DNA from: SHLQ01 sp964451305
GTDB taxonomy: Bacteria > Actinomycetota > Acidimicrobiia > Acidimicrobiales > SHLQ01
NCBI GenBank assembly: GCA_964451305.1
Contig: CAYVHV010000019.1
Span: 1-64,000, forward strand
Reading direction: 5' to 3'
Length of the DNA: 64,000 nt
In this document: one piece after another, positions 1 to 8,134 of the stretch
Numbering within the stretch: position 1 is the first letter of the stretch
How the letters are laid out: each line of letters begins with the position of its first letter
Notes under the pieces: model-generated
Databases searched by the model: none
What the model was told of the DNA's origin: nothing
What the model saw: only the letters and a program-made list of their open reading frames with translations
Program-made: the position numbers and the translations under genes

Positions 1-367
1 CGAGGAACAGATCTGTGAGGTTGGTGAGGTTTCCGAGCTCGGGCGGGATCTCACCCGTCAGCTGATTCTGAGAGAGGTTGAGAGATGTGAGGTCTGTGAG
101 GTTCGCGAGTTCAGTTGGGATCTCACCTGACAGCTGATTCTCCGCGAGATCAATGCCGATGATCGTGCCGTCACCACATGTAATGCCGACCCAATCGCAG
201 GGATCACTGCTGGCTTCAGAGTTGAGAGCGGTTGCCCAATCTGGTCGTGCTTCGGCAATCCCGACGAGGATCGCGTCGTCCTCGATTGAGTCAGACACAT
301 CATCGCCGCCACAACCTGAAACAACGATCACCAGAAAGGCCATGAGGGCCAGCCGTAGTCCTAACAT
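1..367 (-). CDS. Leucine-rich-repeat lipoprotein, N-terminal part (runs off the window)
   Basis: Translation from the ATG at 367 gives a lipoprotein signal (hydrophobic stretch ending in V-S-G-C at residues 16-19), then a segment with the pattern of a plant LRR N-terminal cap (W-A-T-A-L-N ... D-P-C-D-W-V-G-I-T-C), then at least two 24-residue LRR units with the plant-type LxGEIPxELxNLTxL signature. The reading frame is open to base 1, so the C-terminal side lies outside the window. Expected location is the outer face of the membrane, where LRRs normally mediate protein or glycan binding; no ligand can be inferred. The next gene, on the same strand, begins its coding region 24 bases upstream. 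Identity as an LRR lipoprotein is clear; the function is unknown. Confidence 0.8.
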   Translation of the reverse strand, partial: MLGLRLALMAFLVIVVSGCGGDDVSDSIEDDAILVGIAEARPDWATALNSEASSDPCDWVGITCGDGTIIGIDLAENQLSGEIPTELANLTDLTSLNLSQNQLTGEIPPELGNLTNLTDLFL

Positions 368-390
368 CTCCGAGCAGTAGGCGATGGCGC

Positions 391-1767
391 TCAGCCGGCG
401 GTCTCGACGAGAAGCGGCAACAGGTCGGCGCGGAGCTGGCTGACATCGGCGTCGTCGGGAAGTGGAATCAGATTGGCCGACACCGCCCAGGTGATGTCGA
501 GGTCGGGAAGGTAGTTCGCTTGGCTGCGGAAGCCAGGCACGCCACCACCGTGGGAGTACACGAGAACGCCGTCGATCTCGTCGACCGACAGGCCCAACCC
601 ATAGTTGGCGTCGAACACCGTCGTGGTCATCTCGACGATCTGTTCGTCGCTGAGCACGGTGCCATCGAATAGCGCTTTGAAAACTGCCGAGACCGATTCG
701 AGTTGAGCTTCTGCGCCTCCGCCCGTCCAACCGGCCGACCGCAAGAACTCTTGGGGTTGGCCCAGCGTGTCGATGACGGGGTCCCCGTCCCGTACCGAGT
801 TGTCGACGGTGAGCCCGTCAGCGTCTTCTCGCCCGATCAGTGCAGTACCAGCCACGTAGAGCAGCTCACGGCCATAGCCATTGACGACCGACTCTGGCGG
901 TTGTTCCTGGGGTGCGAGGTAGATGTTGTCGGCTCCGGCAGGTTCGAAGATGCGCTCTCGCATCTCTTCAGCTGCCGAGTTGCCTGTTACCGTTTCGATC
1001 ACATCGCCGAGCGTGAAGAAGCCTCCGGTCTCATAGGAATACGCCGTACCCGGTTCGAACAGCGGCTCGGACGCGGCGAGAAAGTCGAAGAGTTCCTCGG
1101 ACTCGAGCGGCTGATCGAGGCGATCGCTCACGAGCGTGTAGAAGCCGGGGTCGAAGGCGTATTCGATGAGGCCGTTCGTGTGGTTCATGAGCTGACGGAC
1201 GGTGATCTCGGAGGCGAACTCGTGCCCCTCGAGCCAGCCGGGGAGATAGGTGTCGACCGTCTCGTCGAGTTCCAGCAGGCCCTCGTCGACGAGTTGGAGC
1301 ACCAGTGCCGCGGTCATGGGTTTGGTGATGCTGCCGATCCGGAAGTAGTCGTCGGGCGTGACCGCCTCGCCGGAGATGATGTCGGTGACGCCAGTACCAA
1401 AGGCGATCGGCTCTTGGCCAGGTAGCCGCACCGACAACGATGCGCCCGGGATTCCAGCATCCTGCTGCCACGCAGTAAACACCGACTCGATCTCGGCAGC
1501 CAGCGCAGCTTGGTTCTCTTCCTCGCTCGCACCCGGAAGCTCTTCAACCTGCGCCTCTAGCTCGACCTCTGTCGTGTCGGCCACGGTCTCGGTGTCGGCC
1601 GATTCCGCTTGCTCTTCGGCCACCGCTTCGTCGACACGTACAGCGTCTTCAACAGCTTCGGTCGCTGGCGCAGCCTCGTCGACTGAAGCCGAACCGCACG
1701 CTGTCGCGATGAGCCCAAGGACAACGAACAGCGACAACAGCCGAGTCCAGATCTTTGTTTCGCGCAT
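391..1767 (-). CDS. Serine hydrolase of the beta-lactamase / D-Ala-D-Ala carboxypeptidase fold, lipoprotein
   Basis: 458 residues from the ATG at 1767; an upstream in-frame ATG at 1860 would overlap the neighbouring gene and precede the signal peptide, so I reject it. The signal peptide ends in a lipobox (I-A-T-A-C). A low-complexity Glu/Ala/Val-rich linker of about 80 residues follows. The catalytic domain carries the class C/AmpH-like motifs: S-I-T-K (SxxK nucleophile), Y-S-Y (in place of YxN) and H-G-G-G (in place of KTG). Such proteins act on peptidoglycan peptides, beta-lactams or other amide/ester substrates outside the membrane; substrate cannot be told from sequence. It sits between the LRR lipoprotein and a small unknown gene on the same strand. 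Confidence 0.85.
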   Translation of the reverse strand: MRETKIWTRLLSLFVVLGLIATACGSASVDEAAPATEAVEDAVRVDEAVAEEQAESADTETVADTTEVELEAQVEELPGASEEENQAALAAEIESVFTAWQQDAGIPGASLSVRLPGQEPIAFGTGVTDIISGEAVTPDDYFRIGSITKPMTAALVLQLVDEGLLELDETVDTYLPGWLEGHEFASEITVRQLMNHTNGLIEYAFDPGFYTLVSDRLDQPLESEELFDFLAASEPLFEPGTAYSYETGGFFTLGDVIETVTGNSAAEEMRERIFEPAGADNIYLAPQEQPPESVVNGYGRELLYVAGTALIGREDADGLTVDNSVRDGDPVIDTLGQPQEFLRSAGWTGGGAEAQLESVSAVFKALFDGTVLSDEQIVEMTTTVFDANYGLGLSVDEIDGVLVYSHGGGVPGFRSQANYLPDLDITWAVSANLIPLPDDADVSQLRADLLPLLVETAG

Positions 1768-1808
1768 GATCGACAGTAGCCCGAAAGCGGGTTCGCTGTC
1801 CGCGAGAA

Positions 1809-2282
1809 CTATTGCGAACGGCGTCGGGAAGCGTGCAGGTGCGCTTTTGCTGCACCCCACGTAATCCCGGCGGACTGGACATCCTCGCCGAGGTCCATGA
1901 ACGAGATCGGCCCGAGGGCATAGACGTCGTCTGGACGCATCTGTTCGTCGTACGGATCACGCGGAAGCGTTTCGAACCCGTGGGCTTCGAGCACTGGGCG
2001 AAGTGATGACACCGCTTGGCGAATTTGTTCGAGCGGTCCGCTCAGCGGACGATCGACGTCGGCTTCGATGAGCACCGTCAGGTTCTCCCATGCGGCCGTC
2101 GAGGCAGCATCGATGGCCGTCGTCACCTCGTCGGGCAATTCGCTGCCGTGTCGGGCTGTCAGCGTGGAGGTGAGCCAGGGACGAATGGCTTCGTCGACAC
2201 GCGCACGCAACGCTTGGCCGTATTCGAGGTACTTCTGATCGTCGGACGGATCATCTGAGCCGTCGCCTTTTGAATTAGTCAC
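1809..2282 (-). CDS. Hypothetical protein, 157 residues
   Basis: I do not recognise a named family. The protein is soluble, with a charged N-terminus (GDGSDDPSDDQK), a predicted helical middle (residues 20-95) and a C-terminal part with M-R-P-D-D-V-Y-A-L-G-P. There is no signal peptide and no cysteine. It starts 14 bases from the divergent DUF427 gene, so the two promoters must overlap, and it lies 41 bases upstream of the beta-lactamase-fold gene on the same strand, so co-transcription with that gene is possible. Codon use (G/C at third positions) supports real coding. Confidence 0.65.
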   Translation of the reverse strand: MTNSKGDGSDDPSDDQKYLEYGQALRARVDEAIRPWLTSTLTARHGSELPDEVTTAIDAASTAAWENLTVLIEADVDRPLSGPLEQIRQAVSSLRPVLEAHGFETLPRDPYDEQMRPDDVYALGPISFMDLGEDVQSAGITWGAAKAHLHASRRRSQ

Positions 2283-2296
2283 GAATTAGTCCGTCC

Positions 2297-2818
2297 TTGA
2301 ACGCCGTACACGTTCAAGCTATCGAGATGCGACCACAGCGAATTGAACCAGGTCCTGGCCAAGAATCCGTCTGGGATTACCCACGCCCACCCCGCCTCGA
2401 ACCGTCGACCGCGCACATCGTTGTCGCGCATGGCGATTCGGTCATCGCCGATACCACTCGATCGCTCAGAATTCTTGAGACGTCGCAGCCGCCAGCGTTC
2501 TACGTGCCGATCGCCGATGTCGACATGGATGTCCTCCAGCCGTCGCGAGGCCGGAGCTTTTGTGAATGGAAGGGCGAGGCAACCTACTTCGACCTCGCAA
2601 CCGTGCATCCCACGATCGAACAAGTCGCGTGGTGCTACGAGAACCCGAGCGAGCGCTTCAGCGAGGTTCGAGGTCATCTCGCGTTCTATGCCCAGAAGCT
2701 CACATGCAGCGTCGACGGTGAAGAAGTTGTCGCCAACGAAGGACGCTTCTACGGCGGCTGGATTACATCGGCTGTCGTCGGACCGTTTAAGGGCGGCGCT
2801 GGAAGCCAGTGGTGGTGA
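2297..2818 (+). CDS. DUF427 family protein
   Basis: 173 residues from the ATG at 2297; the ATG at 2327 (giving M-R-P-Q-R) is an equally good start. The family signature is plain: E-S-V-W-D-Y-P-R-P-P near the N-terminus, then V-I-A-D-T, L-E-T-S-Q-P-P, and the block S-F-C-E-W-K-G-E-A-T-Y-F-D. DUF427 is a small beta-rich fold found widely in actinobacteria and fungi, with no settled biochemical function. The gene ends 34 bases before glnD and could be transcribed with it. Confidence 0.85.
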   Translation: MNAVHVQAIEMRPQRIEPGPGQESVWDYPRPPRLEPSTAHIVVAHGDSVIADTTRSLRILETSQPPAFYVPIADVDMDVLQPSRGRSFCEWKGEATYFDLATVHPTIEQVAWCYENPSERFSEVRGHLAFYAQKLTCSVDGEEVVANEGRFYGGWITSAVVGPFKGGAGSQWW

Positions 2819-2852
2819 GGCTCGACGCCTCTGAATCGGCTTTACTTGTCCT

Positions 2853-5138
2853 GTGAAGCTTGACCGAACTGACCTGCTAACAGACACCTCCCTTTTCGGA
2901 AGCGCCTTTACCGCAGCGCATTCTCAGCGAGTCGATGAATGGATCTCGGCAATCGTCGAGGAGATTCCGGTTCCGTCGGGAGCGGCGCTCGTTGCGATGG
3001 GCGGCTACGGACGGGGCGAGCTCGCTCCACAGAGTGACCTCGATATCGCGCTCGTGCACACCCCCGATGCGGACATATCCGACTTCGCTGAGCGGATCTG
3101 GTATCCGATCTGGGATGCCGGAATGAAGCTCGGCCACCGCGTCGACACAATCGAGGGCCTCCTCAAGATCGCCCGATCCGATCTCGATACCGCCACTGCC
3201 TTGCTCTCGGTTCGTTATCTCGCTGGCGACGAATCTCTCGCTCTTGACCTGGCGGTAGCTGCTGCGGACCAGTGGAGACAAGATCCATCCGAGAATGCTG
3301 CGCTGGTAAGCGAACGCGTCGATCGGTTGCACCGCGATCATGGCGAAGTGGCGTTCGGTCTCGGTCCAGATCTCAAGAGCGGCCGTGGCGGCATGCGCGA
3401 TGTCCATGCGCTCGATTGGGCTCGCGCTACGGGGGTGCTCGTCGATGTGGCGAGCGAGGCGTCACTTAGCGATGCGTACGAAACGTTGCTGCGTGCGAGG
3501 GTCGAACTGCATCGACTGACAAATCGCCCCGGCGATCGACTCGTGCTCGAAATTCAAGACGATGCTGCCGTTGCGCTGGGCTATCGCAACGCCGATCCCA
3601 TGATGGCCGACATTGCTCGAGCAGCCCGCACCATCGCATGGATGAGCGATGCCGCATGGTTCTGGATCGGCCGATCTGGTGAGTCACACCGTCGGGCATC
3701 AGATACCGAACGATTCCCGAACGGGATCATCGTCGACGCTGGTCTGCTGTCGCTATCGACTGATGCCGAGCTCGACGACCCAATGCTGATCCTCGATGTC
3801 GCTCACGCCGCAGCGAGTCGTGAACTCTTCATTGATCAGGCGTCGTTGGAACGGCTCGCTGCCGGGTCGGCTCGTTTTCCCGATCCGTGGCCCGATGACC
3901 TGCGGAGCAGGTTCACCGATGTGCTCCGTCTCGGACGCACTGCGGTCAAAGCCCTTGAAGCCCTCGATCAGGTTGGGTTGATGAGCCGCATCATGCCCGA
4001 ATGGGAGCCGAACCGAAGTAAACCGCAACGCAACGAGTATCACCGCTTTACCGTGGACCGCCATCTCCTCGAGGCCGCCGCCGAAGCGTCAGCGCTCACC
4101 GACCGGGTCGATCGAGATGATCTCCTCGTGCTCGGGGCGCTCCTGCACGACATTGGCAAGGGGTACCCGGGAGATCACACCGAGGTCGGCGTTGAGCTCA
4201 TCGAAACAATCGCCGGGCGCATGGGTTACTCCGACCGAGACCGGTCGCTGCTCGTCGACATGTGTCGCCACCACTTGTTGCTGCCCGACGTGGCGACCCG
4301 TCGAGACCTCGATGACGACGGGACGATCGCTCTCGTTGCCGATGCGGTCGGCGACACCGAGTTGCTATCGCTGCTCGGTGCGCTCACCCAAGCCGATTCG
4401 ATCGCTACCGGGCCGTCGGCGTGGAATAGCTCGAAGGCAAAGCTGGTGCAGACGCTCGTGCAGCGGGTTCATGACGTTCTCGGGGGAGCAACTCCGGAGG
4501 ATGTTGTTGGGGAAGGATTCCCAGGTGAGGCAGAGCGGGCGCTCATCGCGAAGGCCGTCGACGAACAAAACGGTTTCCTCATCGACCTCTCGGGCACAGC
4601 CATCACGGTTATCCAGGACGACCGGCCCAGCGCGTTCAGCCGGATCGCGGGCGTGCTGACCTTAAATGGGCTCGACATCATCTCGGCCGCTGCCCACACC
4701 GAAGATGGTGTTGCGTTGAGCCAGTTCATCGTGCACCACGATCAGTACGACGTGGCCCGCGTGGAGCAACAGCTGATTCTCGGCACGGCCGGCCGCTTGG
4801 CGCTCGATGCCAGGGTGGCCGAACGCCGAGACACCTACGCTCGGTCGATCAAGCGAACGTCGGCAAAGGCCCTTCCACCGACGGTCTCGTTCGACAATCG
4901 GTCATCACAGAACGCGACCATCGTCGAGGTCAACTGTCGAGATCAAGTCGGACTGCTCTATCGCATTGCGCAGGCGATGTCGGAGATGGGTATCGAGATA
5001 TCTACGGCCCGAATCCAGACCATCGGTGACGCGATCATCGATGCGTTCTACGTGACCTACGGGAACGACAAGATTCTTGATTCACAGTTCCTCGTCGAGG
5101 TCGAGCGCGCCGTCTTGTTCGCCATCGAGAAGAAGTAG
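2853..5138 (+). CDS. glnD: [Protein-PII] uridylyltransferase / uridylyl-removing enzyme GlnD
   Basis: 761 residues, GTG start. Domain order matches GlnD: nucleotidyltransferase domain with the G-G-Y-G-R-G-E-L motif (residues 50-57) and S-D-L-D metal ligands (61-64), a GlnD/GlnE-type helical region, an HD phosphohydrolase domain (L-L-H-D-I-G-K-G around 430-437), and two C-terminal ACT domains (about 577-650 and 690-750) that sense glutamine. The enzyme modifies and de-modifies the PII protein GlnB/GlnK (uridylylation, or adenylylation as in many actinobacteria) according to nitrogen status. It is somewhat shorter than the E. coli enzyme (about 890). Neither amtB nor glnB adjoins it here, unlike the amtB-glnB-glnD operon common in actinobacteria. 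Confidence 0.95.
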   Translation: MKLDRTDLLTDTSLFGSAFTAAHSQRVDEWISAIVEEIPVPSGAALVAMGGYGRGELAPQSDLDIALVHTPDADISDFAERIWYPIWDAGMKLGHRVDTIEGLLKIARSDLDTATALLSVRYLAGDESLALDLAVAAADQWRQDPSENAALVSERVDRLHRDHGEVAFGLGPDLKSGRGGMRDVHALDWARATGVLVDVASEASLSDAYETLLRARVELHRLTNRPGDRLVLEIQDDAAVALGYRNADPMMADIARAARTIAWMSDAAWFWIGRSGESHRRASDTERFPNGIIVDAGLLSLSTDAELDDPMLILDVAHAAASRELFIDQASLERLAAGSARFPDPWPDDLRSRFTDVLRLGRTAVKALEALDQVGLMSRIMPEWEPNRSKPQRNEYHRFTVDRHLLEAAAEASALTDRVDRDDLLVLGALLHDIGKGYPGDHTEVGVELIETIAGRMGYSDRDRSLLVDMCRHHLLLPDVATRRDLDDDGTIALVADAVGDTELLSLLGALTQADSIATGPSAWNSSKAKLVQTLVQRVHDVLGGATPEDVVGEGFPGEAERALIAKAVDEQNGFLIDLSGTAITVIQDDRPSAFSRIAGVLTLNGLDIISAAAHTEDGVALSQFIVHHDQYDVARVEQQLILGTAGRLALDARVAERRDTYARSIKRTSAKALPPTVSFDNRSSQNATIVEVNCRDQVGLLYRIAQAMSEMGIEISTARIQTIGDAIIDAFYVTYGNDKILDSQFLVEVERAVLFAIEKK

Positions 5139-5150
5139 GGTTCCAAACAG

Positions 5151-5843
5151 ATGGAAACCCACGAGTCGATTACCGAAAAGGACGTCCTTCGCTGGTCGGA
5201 GATGTTGTCGGCGCTCGCCCGGACCGGGCTTGCCTTTACCGAATCGCTCTACGAGCGGGAGCGTTTTGAAGAGATTCTCCACGTCGCCGCGGAGATCCAA
5301 GCATCATCGTCGCTACCGATCGAGATCGACACGCTCGTCGACGAGTGGACCAAGACCATTGGCCATGGCGTTCCCGGTTACGTGACACCGAAGAACACCG
5401 TCGCTGCGATCGTTGGCAATGAGAAGAATGAGTTGCTCCTCGTCGAACGAGCCGACTCCGGTCTGTGGCTGTATCCAACCGGCTGGGCTGACGTCGGCTA
5501 TTCGCCGGCGGAGGTAGCGGTGAAGGAAGTTTGGGAAGAGACAGGTATCAAGACCGAAGTCGTGCGACTCCTCGGCATCCACGACGGAATGCGTCTCGGG
5601 TTTACGAGAATCCCTATGTACAGCACGGTGTTTCAACTTCGAGTGATCGGTGGCGAACTCAATCCGCACCCTCTCGAATGTAGCGATGTAGGCTTCTTCG
5701 CCGAAGACGCTCTGCCCGAACCGCTCATCGGCGCCGATCGTTGGGTTTCCCGTGCATTCGCAGCGATTCGGGGTGAAGAGCTGTCGGTAGACTTTGATGA
5801 AGTGCGGGTGCCACCTTGGGAGGTTGAAGATGCCAGCGACTGA
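5151..5843 (+). CDS. NUDIX hydrolase with N-terminal helical domain
   Basis: 230 residues, 12 bases after glnD and overlapping the next gene by 14 bases. Residues 1-70 form the helical N-terminal domain seen in some NUDIX ADP-ribose pyrophosphatase-like proteins. The Nudix box lies around residues 109-130, with G-W-A-D-V-G-Y-S-P-A-E and then K-E-V-W-E-E-T-G-I. The REUxEExGU half is intact apart from Lys for Arg, but the early Glu of Gx5Ex7RE is Tyr here. The catalytic metal-binding Glu residues of EVWEE remain, so hydrolysis of a nucleoside diphosphate-linked substrate is plausible; the substrate is unknown. Confidence 0.88.
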   Translation: METHESITEKDVLRWSEMLSALARTGLAFTESLYERERFEEILHVAAEIQASSSLPIEIDTLVDEWTKTIGHGVPGYVTPKNTVAAIVGNEKNELLLVERADSGLWLYPTGWADVGYSPAEVAVKEVWEETGIKTEVVRLLGIHDGMRLGFTRIPMYSTVFQLRVIGGELNPHPLECSDVGFFAEDALPEPLIGADRWVSRAFAAIRGEELSVDFDEVRVPPWEVEDASD

Positions 5844-6693
5844 GAACACCGATCCGAGTACAAACTTCGCTGGTGCGTCGGTTGGAATGGAGGTCATCAG
5901 CCGAAGCGGAACTGCCCAATATCGGCGAATGTGGGATCTGGCGAACCCCAAGGCGCGAGTGTTGCTGCTCCACGGAATTGCAGAGCACAGCGGTCGATAC
6001 GAACACGTTGGTTCTACCTTGCGCGATGCGGGTTTTTCGGTGCTGTCCTACGACCACTATGGCCACGGTCGCAGCGGTGGCGTTCGCGGTCATGTGCCGT
6101 CGTTCGAGACCTTTCTCGACGATGTCGAGGACAATCTCGGCGAGTTGCGCGATTCAGGTGACCCGGTCATTTTGATGGCGCACTCGATGGGCGGACTTAT
6201 CGCAACGGCGTACTGCGTCAGTGGTCGTCCGCTTCCCGACGTGTTCTTGGCATCGGGCCCTGCCCTTGGTGCTGAGGTGCCGAAGTGGCAGTCGATCGCC
6301 GCTCCAATCCTGGGAAAGATCGTTCCGAAGCTCTTTATTAAGAATGAGTTCGACGGTTCGATGCTCTCATCGAACCCCGACGTGGGCAGGATGTATCGGG
6401 ACGACCCGCTCCGAATCCCGGGGACGACCGCTGGGCTTGGACGTGAACTGCTCATCGCGATGGAACAAACCAACGCCAGGCTGTCGAAGTTGTCGATTCC
6501 AACGATGGTGATTCACGGAGGCGGGGACCGCATTGTCCCCGAGCACTTCTCCGCACCGATCGGCGATCAAGCGGTCGCAACCCGACACGTGTTGCCGGGC
6601 CTCGAACACGAGATCCTCAACGAACACTCATGGCAGACCACCATGAGTACATACATTCACTTCGCCAACGGCGCGCTCGGCCTATCCGTTTAG
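5830..6693 (+). CDS. Alpha/beta hydrolase, monoacylglycerol lipase / lysophospholipase type
   Basis: 287 residues from the ATG at 5830, which overlaps the end of the NUDIX gene. Motifs of the monoglyceride-lipase group are visible: oxyanion-hole H-G-I-A-E-H-S-G-R-Y, then G-H-G-R-S-G-G, nucleophile elbow A-H-S-M-G-G, acid in G-G-G-D-R-I-V and the catalytic His in L-E-H-E-I-L-N-E. There is no signal peptide, so action is cytoplasmic or at the inner membrane face on monoacylglycerols or lysolipids. The overlap suggests translational coupling to the NUDIX gene. The 3' end overlaps the convergent PAC2 gene by 4 bases. Confidence 0.9.
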   Translation: MPATENTDPSTNFAGASVGMEVISRSGTAQYRRMWDLANPKARVLLLHGIAEHSGRYEHVGSTLRDAGFSVLSYDHYGHGRSGGVRGHVPSFETFLDDVEDNLGELRDSGDPVILMAHSMGGLIATAYCVSGRPLPDVFLASGPALGAEVPKWQSIAAPILGKIVPKLFIKNEFDGSMLSSNPDVGRMYRDDPLRIPGTTAGLGRELLIAMEQTNARLSKLSIPTMVIHGGGDRIVPEHFSAPIGDQAVATRHVLPGLEHEILNEHSWQTTMSTYIHFANGALGLSV

Positions 6694-7562
6694 CTTTCGG
6701 GGAGATCCCGAAGGAACTGCTCGACCTCGTCCATCAGATCATCGCCACCGTCTTTGAGTTTGGACTCTTCGTCGTAGCGAGCCTCGAGTTCGACGACGAA
6801 CTCTGCGGTTTCGGAGTCTTCACTGACGAGCTCGGTGATTTGGCGCTCGTAGGCGACGGTCGCGATCTCAAGGTCGGTCGTGTAGACCGCAATATCGAGC
6901 ATTTGGGTGAGGCGTTCGACGAGGGCGAGCGATGCCTTTGGTGAGGTCGCGCCTGGGACGTAGGCGGGCACAGCGGCCCACAGCGATGCTGCGGTGAACC
7001 CCATGTCTCGGGCACCGGCGTGGAGCACGCCGACGATGCCGGTGGGGCCCTCGTAGTTGGACGGCTCGAGCCCGAGCTTGAGCGCTGTCGCTTCGTCGTA
7101 TGCCGTGCCGAGAACTTGGACGGGTCGGGTGTGCGGAACGTCGGCGAGAAGCGCGCCGAGCGTCACGATCATCTCGGCGCCGAGTGCTCGAGCGGTCAGC
7201 AGGATCTGTTCGGTGAAGGTACGCCACTTCATTTGCGGCTCAACACCCAGCATGATGATCACGTCGAATGGTGCGTCGGCGAGGCGACATGCGTAGAAGC
7301 TGGAGTCGGGCCAGTGGAGCTGGCGTTCGGTGCCATCGACGATTTCCACGGTGGGTCGCATTGCAGTGAAGTCGAAGAACTCTTCAGGGTCGATGTCGGC
7401 AAAGACTTCGCCGTTCAACCGGTCGATGAGATGATGCGCTGTCGTCGACGCTGCATCGCCCGCGTCGTTCCACCCTTCGAACGCAACGATCAAGACAGGG
7501 GAGCGAAGCTCCGGCATGCTGGATACCCGCACGTATTCAGCATCATGAATTGGATCAACCAC
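6690..7562 (-). CDS. PAC2 (proteasome assembly chaperone 2) family protein
   Basis: About 290 residues. The core shows the family pattern P-V-L-I-V-A-F-E-G-W-N-D-A-G-D-A-A near the N-terminus, then a Rossmann-like fold with L-G-A-L-L-A-D-V-P-H-T-R-P and G-P-T-G-I-V-G-V-L. The start is uncertain. The GTG at 7562 keeps a conserved-looking D-A-E-Y-V-R-V lead; the ATG at 7517 is the alternative. A further upstream ATG at 7730 would run into the divergent acetyltransferase gene and is unlikely. PAC2 proteins are common in actinobacteria, often together with proteasome genes, but their bacterial role is not established. The C-terminal about 60 residues are acidic and helical. Confidence 0.85.
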   Translation of the reverse strand: MVDPIHDAEYVRVSSMPELRSPVLIVAFEGWNDAGDAASTTAHHLIDRLNGEVFADIDPEEFFDFTAMRPTVEIVDGTERQLHWPDSSFYACRLADAPFDVIIMLGVEPQMKWRTFTEQILLTARALGAEMIVTLGALLADVPHTRPVQVLGTAYDEATALKLGLEPSNYEGPTGIVGVLHAGARDMGFTAASLWAAVPAYVPGATSPKASLALVERLTQMLDIAVYTTDLEIATVAYERQITELVSEDSETAEFVVELEARYDEESKLKDGGDDLMDEVEQFLRDLPES

Positions 7563-7665
7563 ACAGAAAACGCTAGCGGTGTGTGCCGGTGAACACACGC
7601 GGGCGCATCTACGATTGATCTTCGTCAGCCTCAACCTCGCTGCCTGAGCAGCCGAAGGAAACATC

Positions 7666-8106
7666 GTGATTACGATCTCTGAAGCCCTCACTGTCGATGA
7701 CGAACTGGTCGCAGCGTTCGAGCTGCTCATCCCTCAGCTGTCTCGTTCGAACCCGCCTCCACGTGCCGATGAGCTGCGGGCGATCGTGGAGTCCGAAGCA
7801 TCGACGTTGCTGATCGCACGCGATGATGAGCGCGACGGTGCAATCGTTGGGTCGATGACGCTCGCTATGTTCCTCATCCCGACGGGCCGCCGTGCGTGGA
7901 TCGAAGATGTTGTGGTCGACGGAGATGCTCGCGGGAAAGGCGTTGGTCGGCTGCTCAACGAGCGCGCGCTCGAGATCGCCAATGAGGCTGGAGCAACGAC
8001 GGTGGACCTCACCAGTCGGCCAAGTCGAGAAGCGGCAAACCGTCTCTATCAGCGGCTTGGCTTCGTCGAACGAGAAACCAACGTGTATCGCTGGCAACCG
8101 GAGTGA
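7666..8106 (+). CDS. GNAT family N-acetyltransferase
   Basis: 146 residues with a GTG start at 7666, preceded by GAAGGAA as ribosome binding site. The acetyl-CoA binding motif A is R-G-K-G-V-G-R-L-L (around residue 90), preceded by the usual beta-strand W-I-E-D-V-V-V and followed by A-A-N-R-L-Y-Q-R-L-G-F-V, the GNAT C-terminal signature. The acceptor substrate cannot be predicted. The gene is divergent from the PAC2 gene and convergent with egtD. Confidence 0.9.
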   Translation: MITISEALTVDDELVAAFELLIPQLSRSNPPPRADELRAIVESEASTLLIARDDERDGAIVGSMTLAMFLIPTGRRAWIEDVVVDGDARGKGVGRLLNERALEIANEAGATTVDLTSRPSREAANRLYQRLGFVERETNVYRWQPE

Positions 8107-8134
8107 GCGTGAGTGCCGCGTCAGCAGCCCTGCC

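Noticed and set aside
1..367. Eukaryotic contamination as source of the plant-like LRR
   Set aside because: The frame begins with a bacterial lipoprotein signal and is followed at close distance by a bacterial gene on the same strand, with similar base composition.
703..1425. 240-codon plus-strand open frame inside the serine hydrolase gene
   Set aside because: Antisense to S-x-x-K and H-G-G motifs in the expected order; no supporting start signal.
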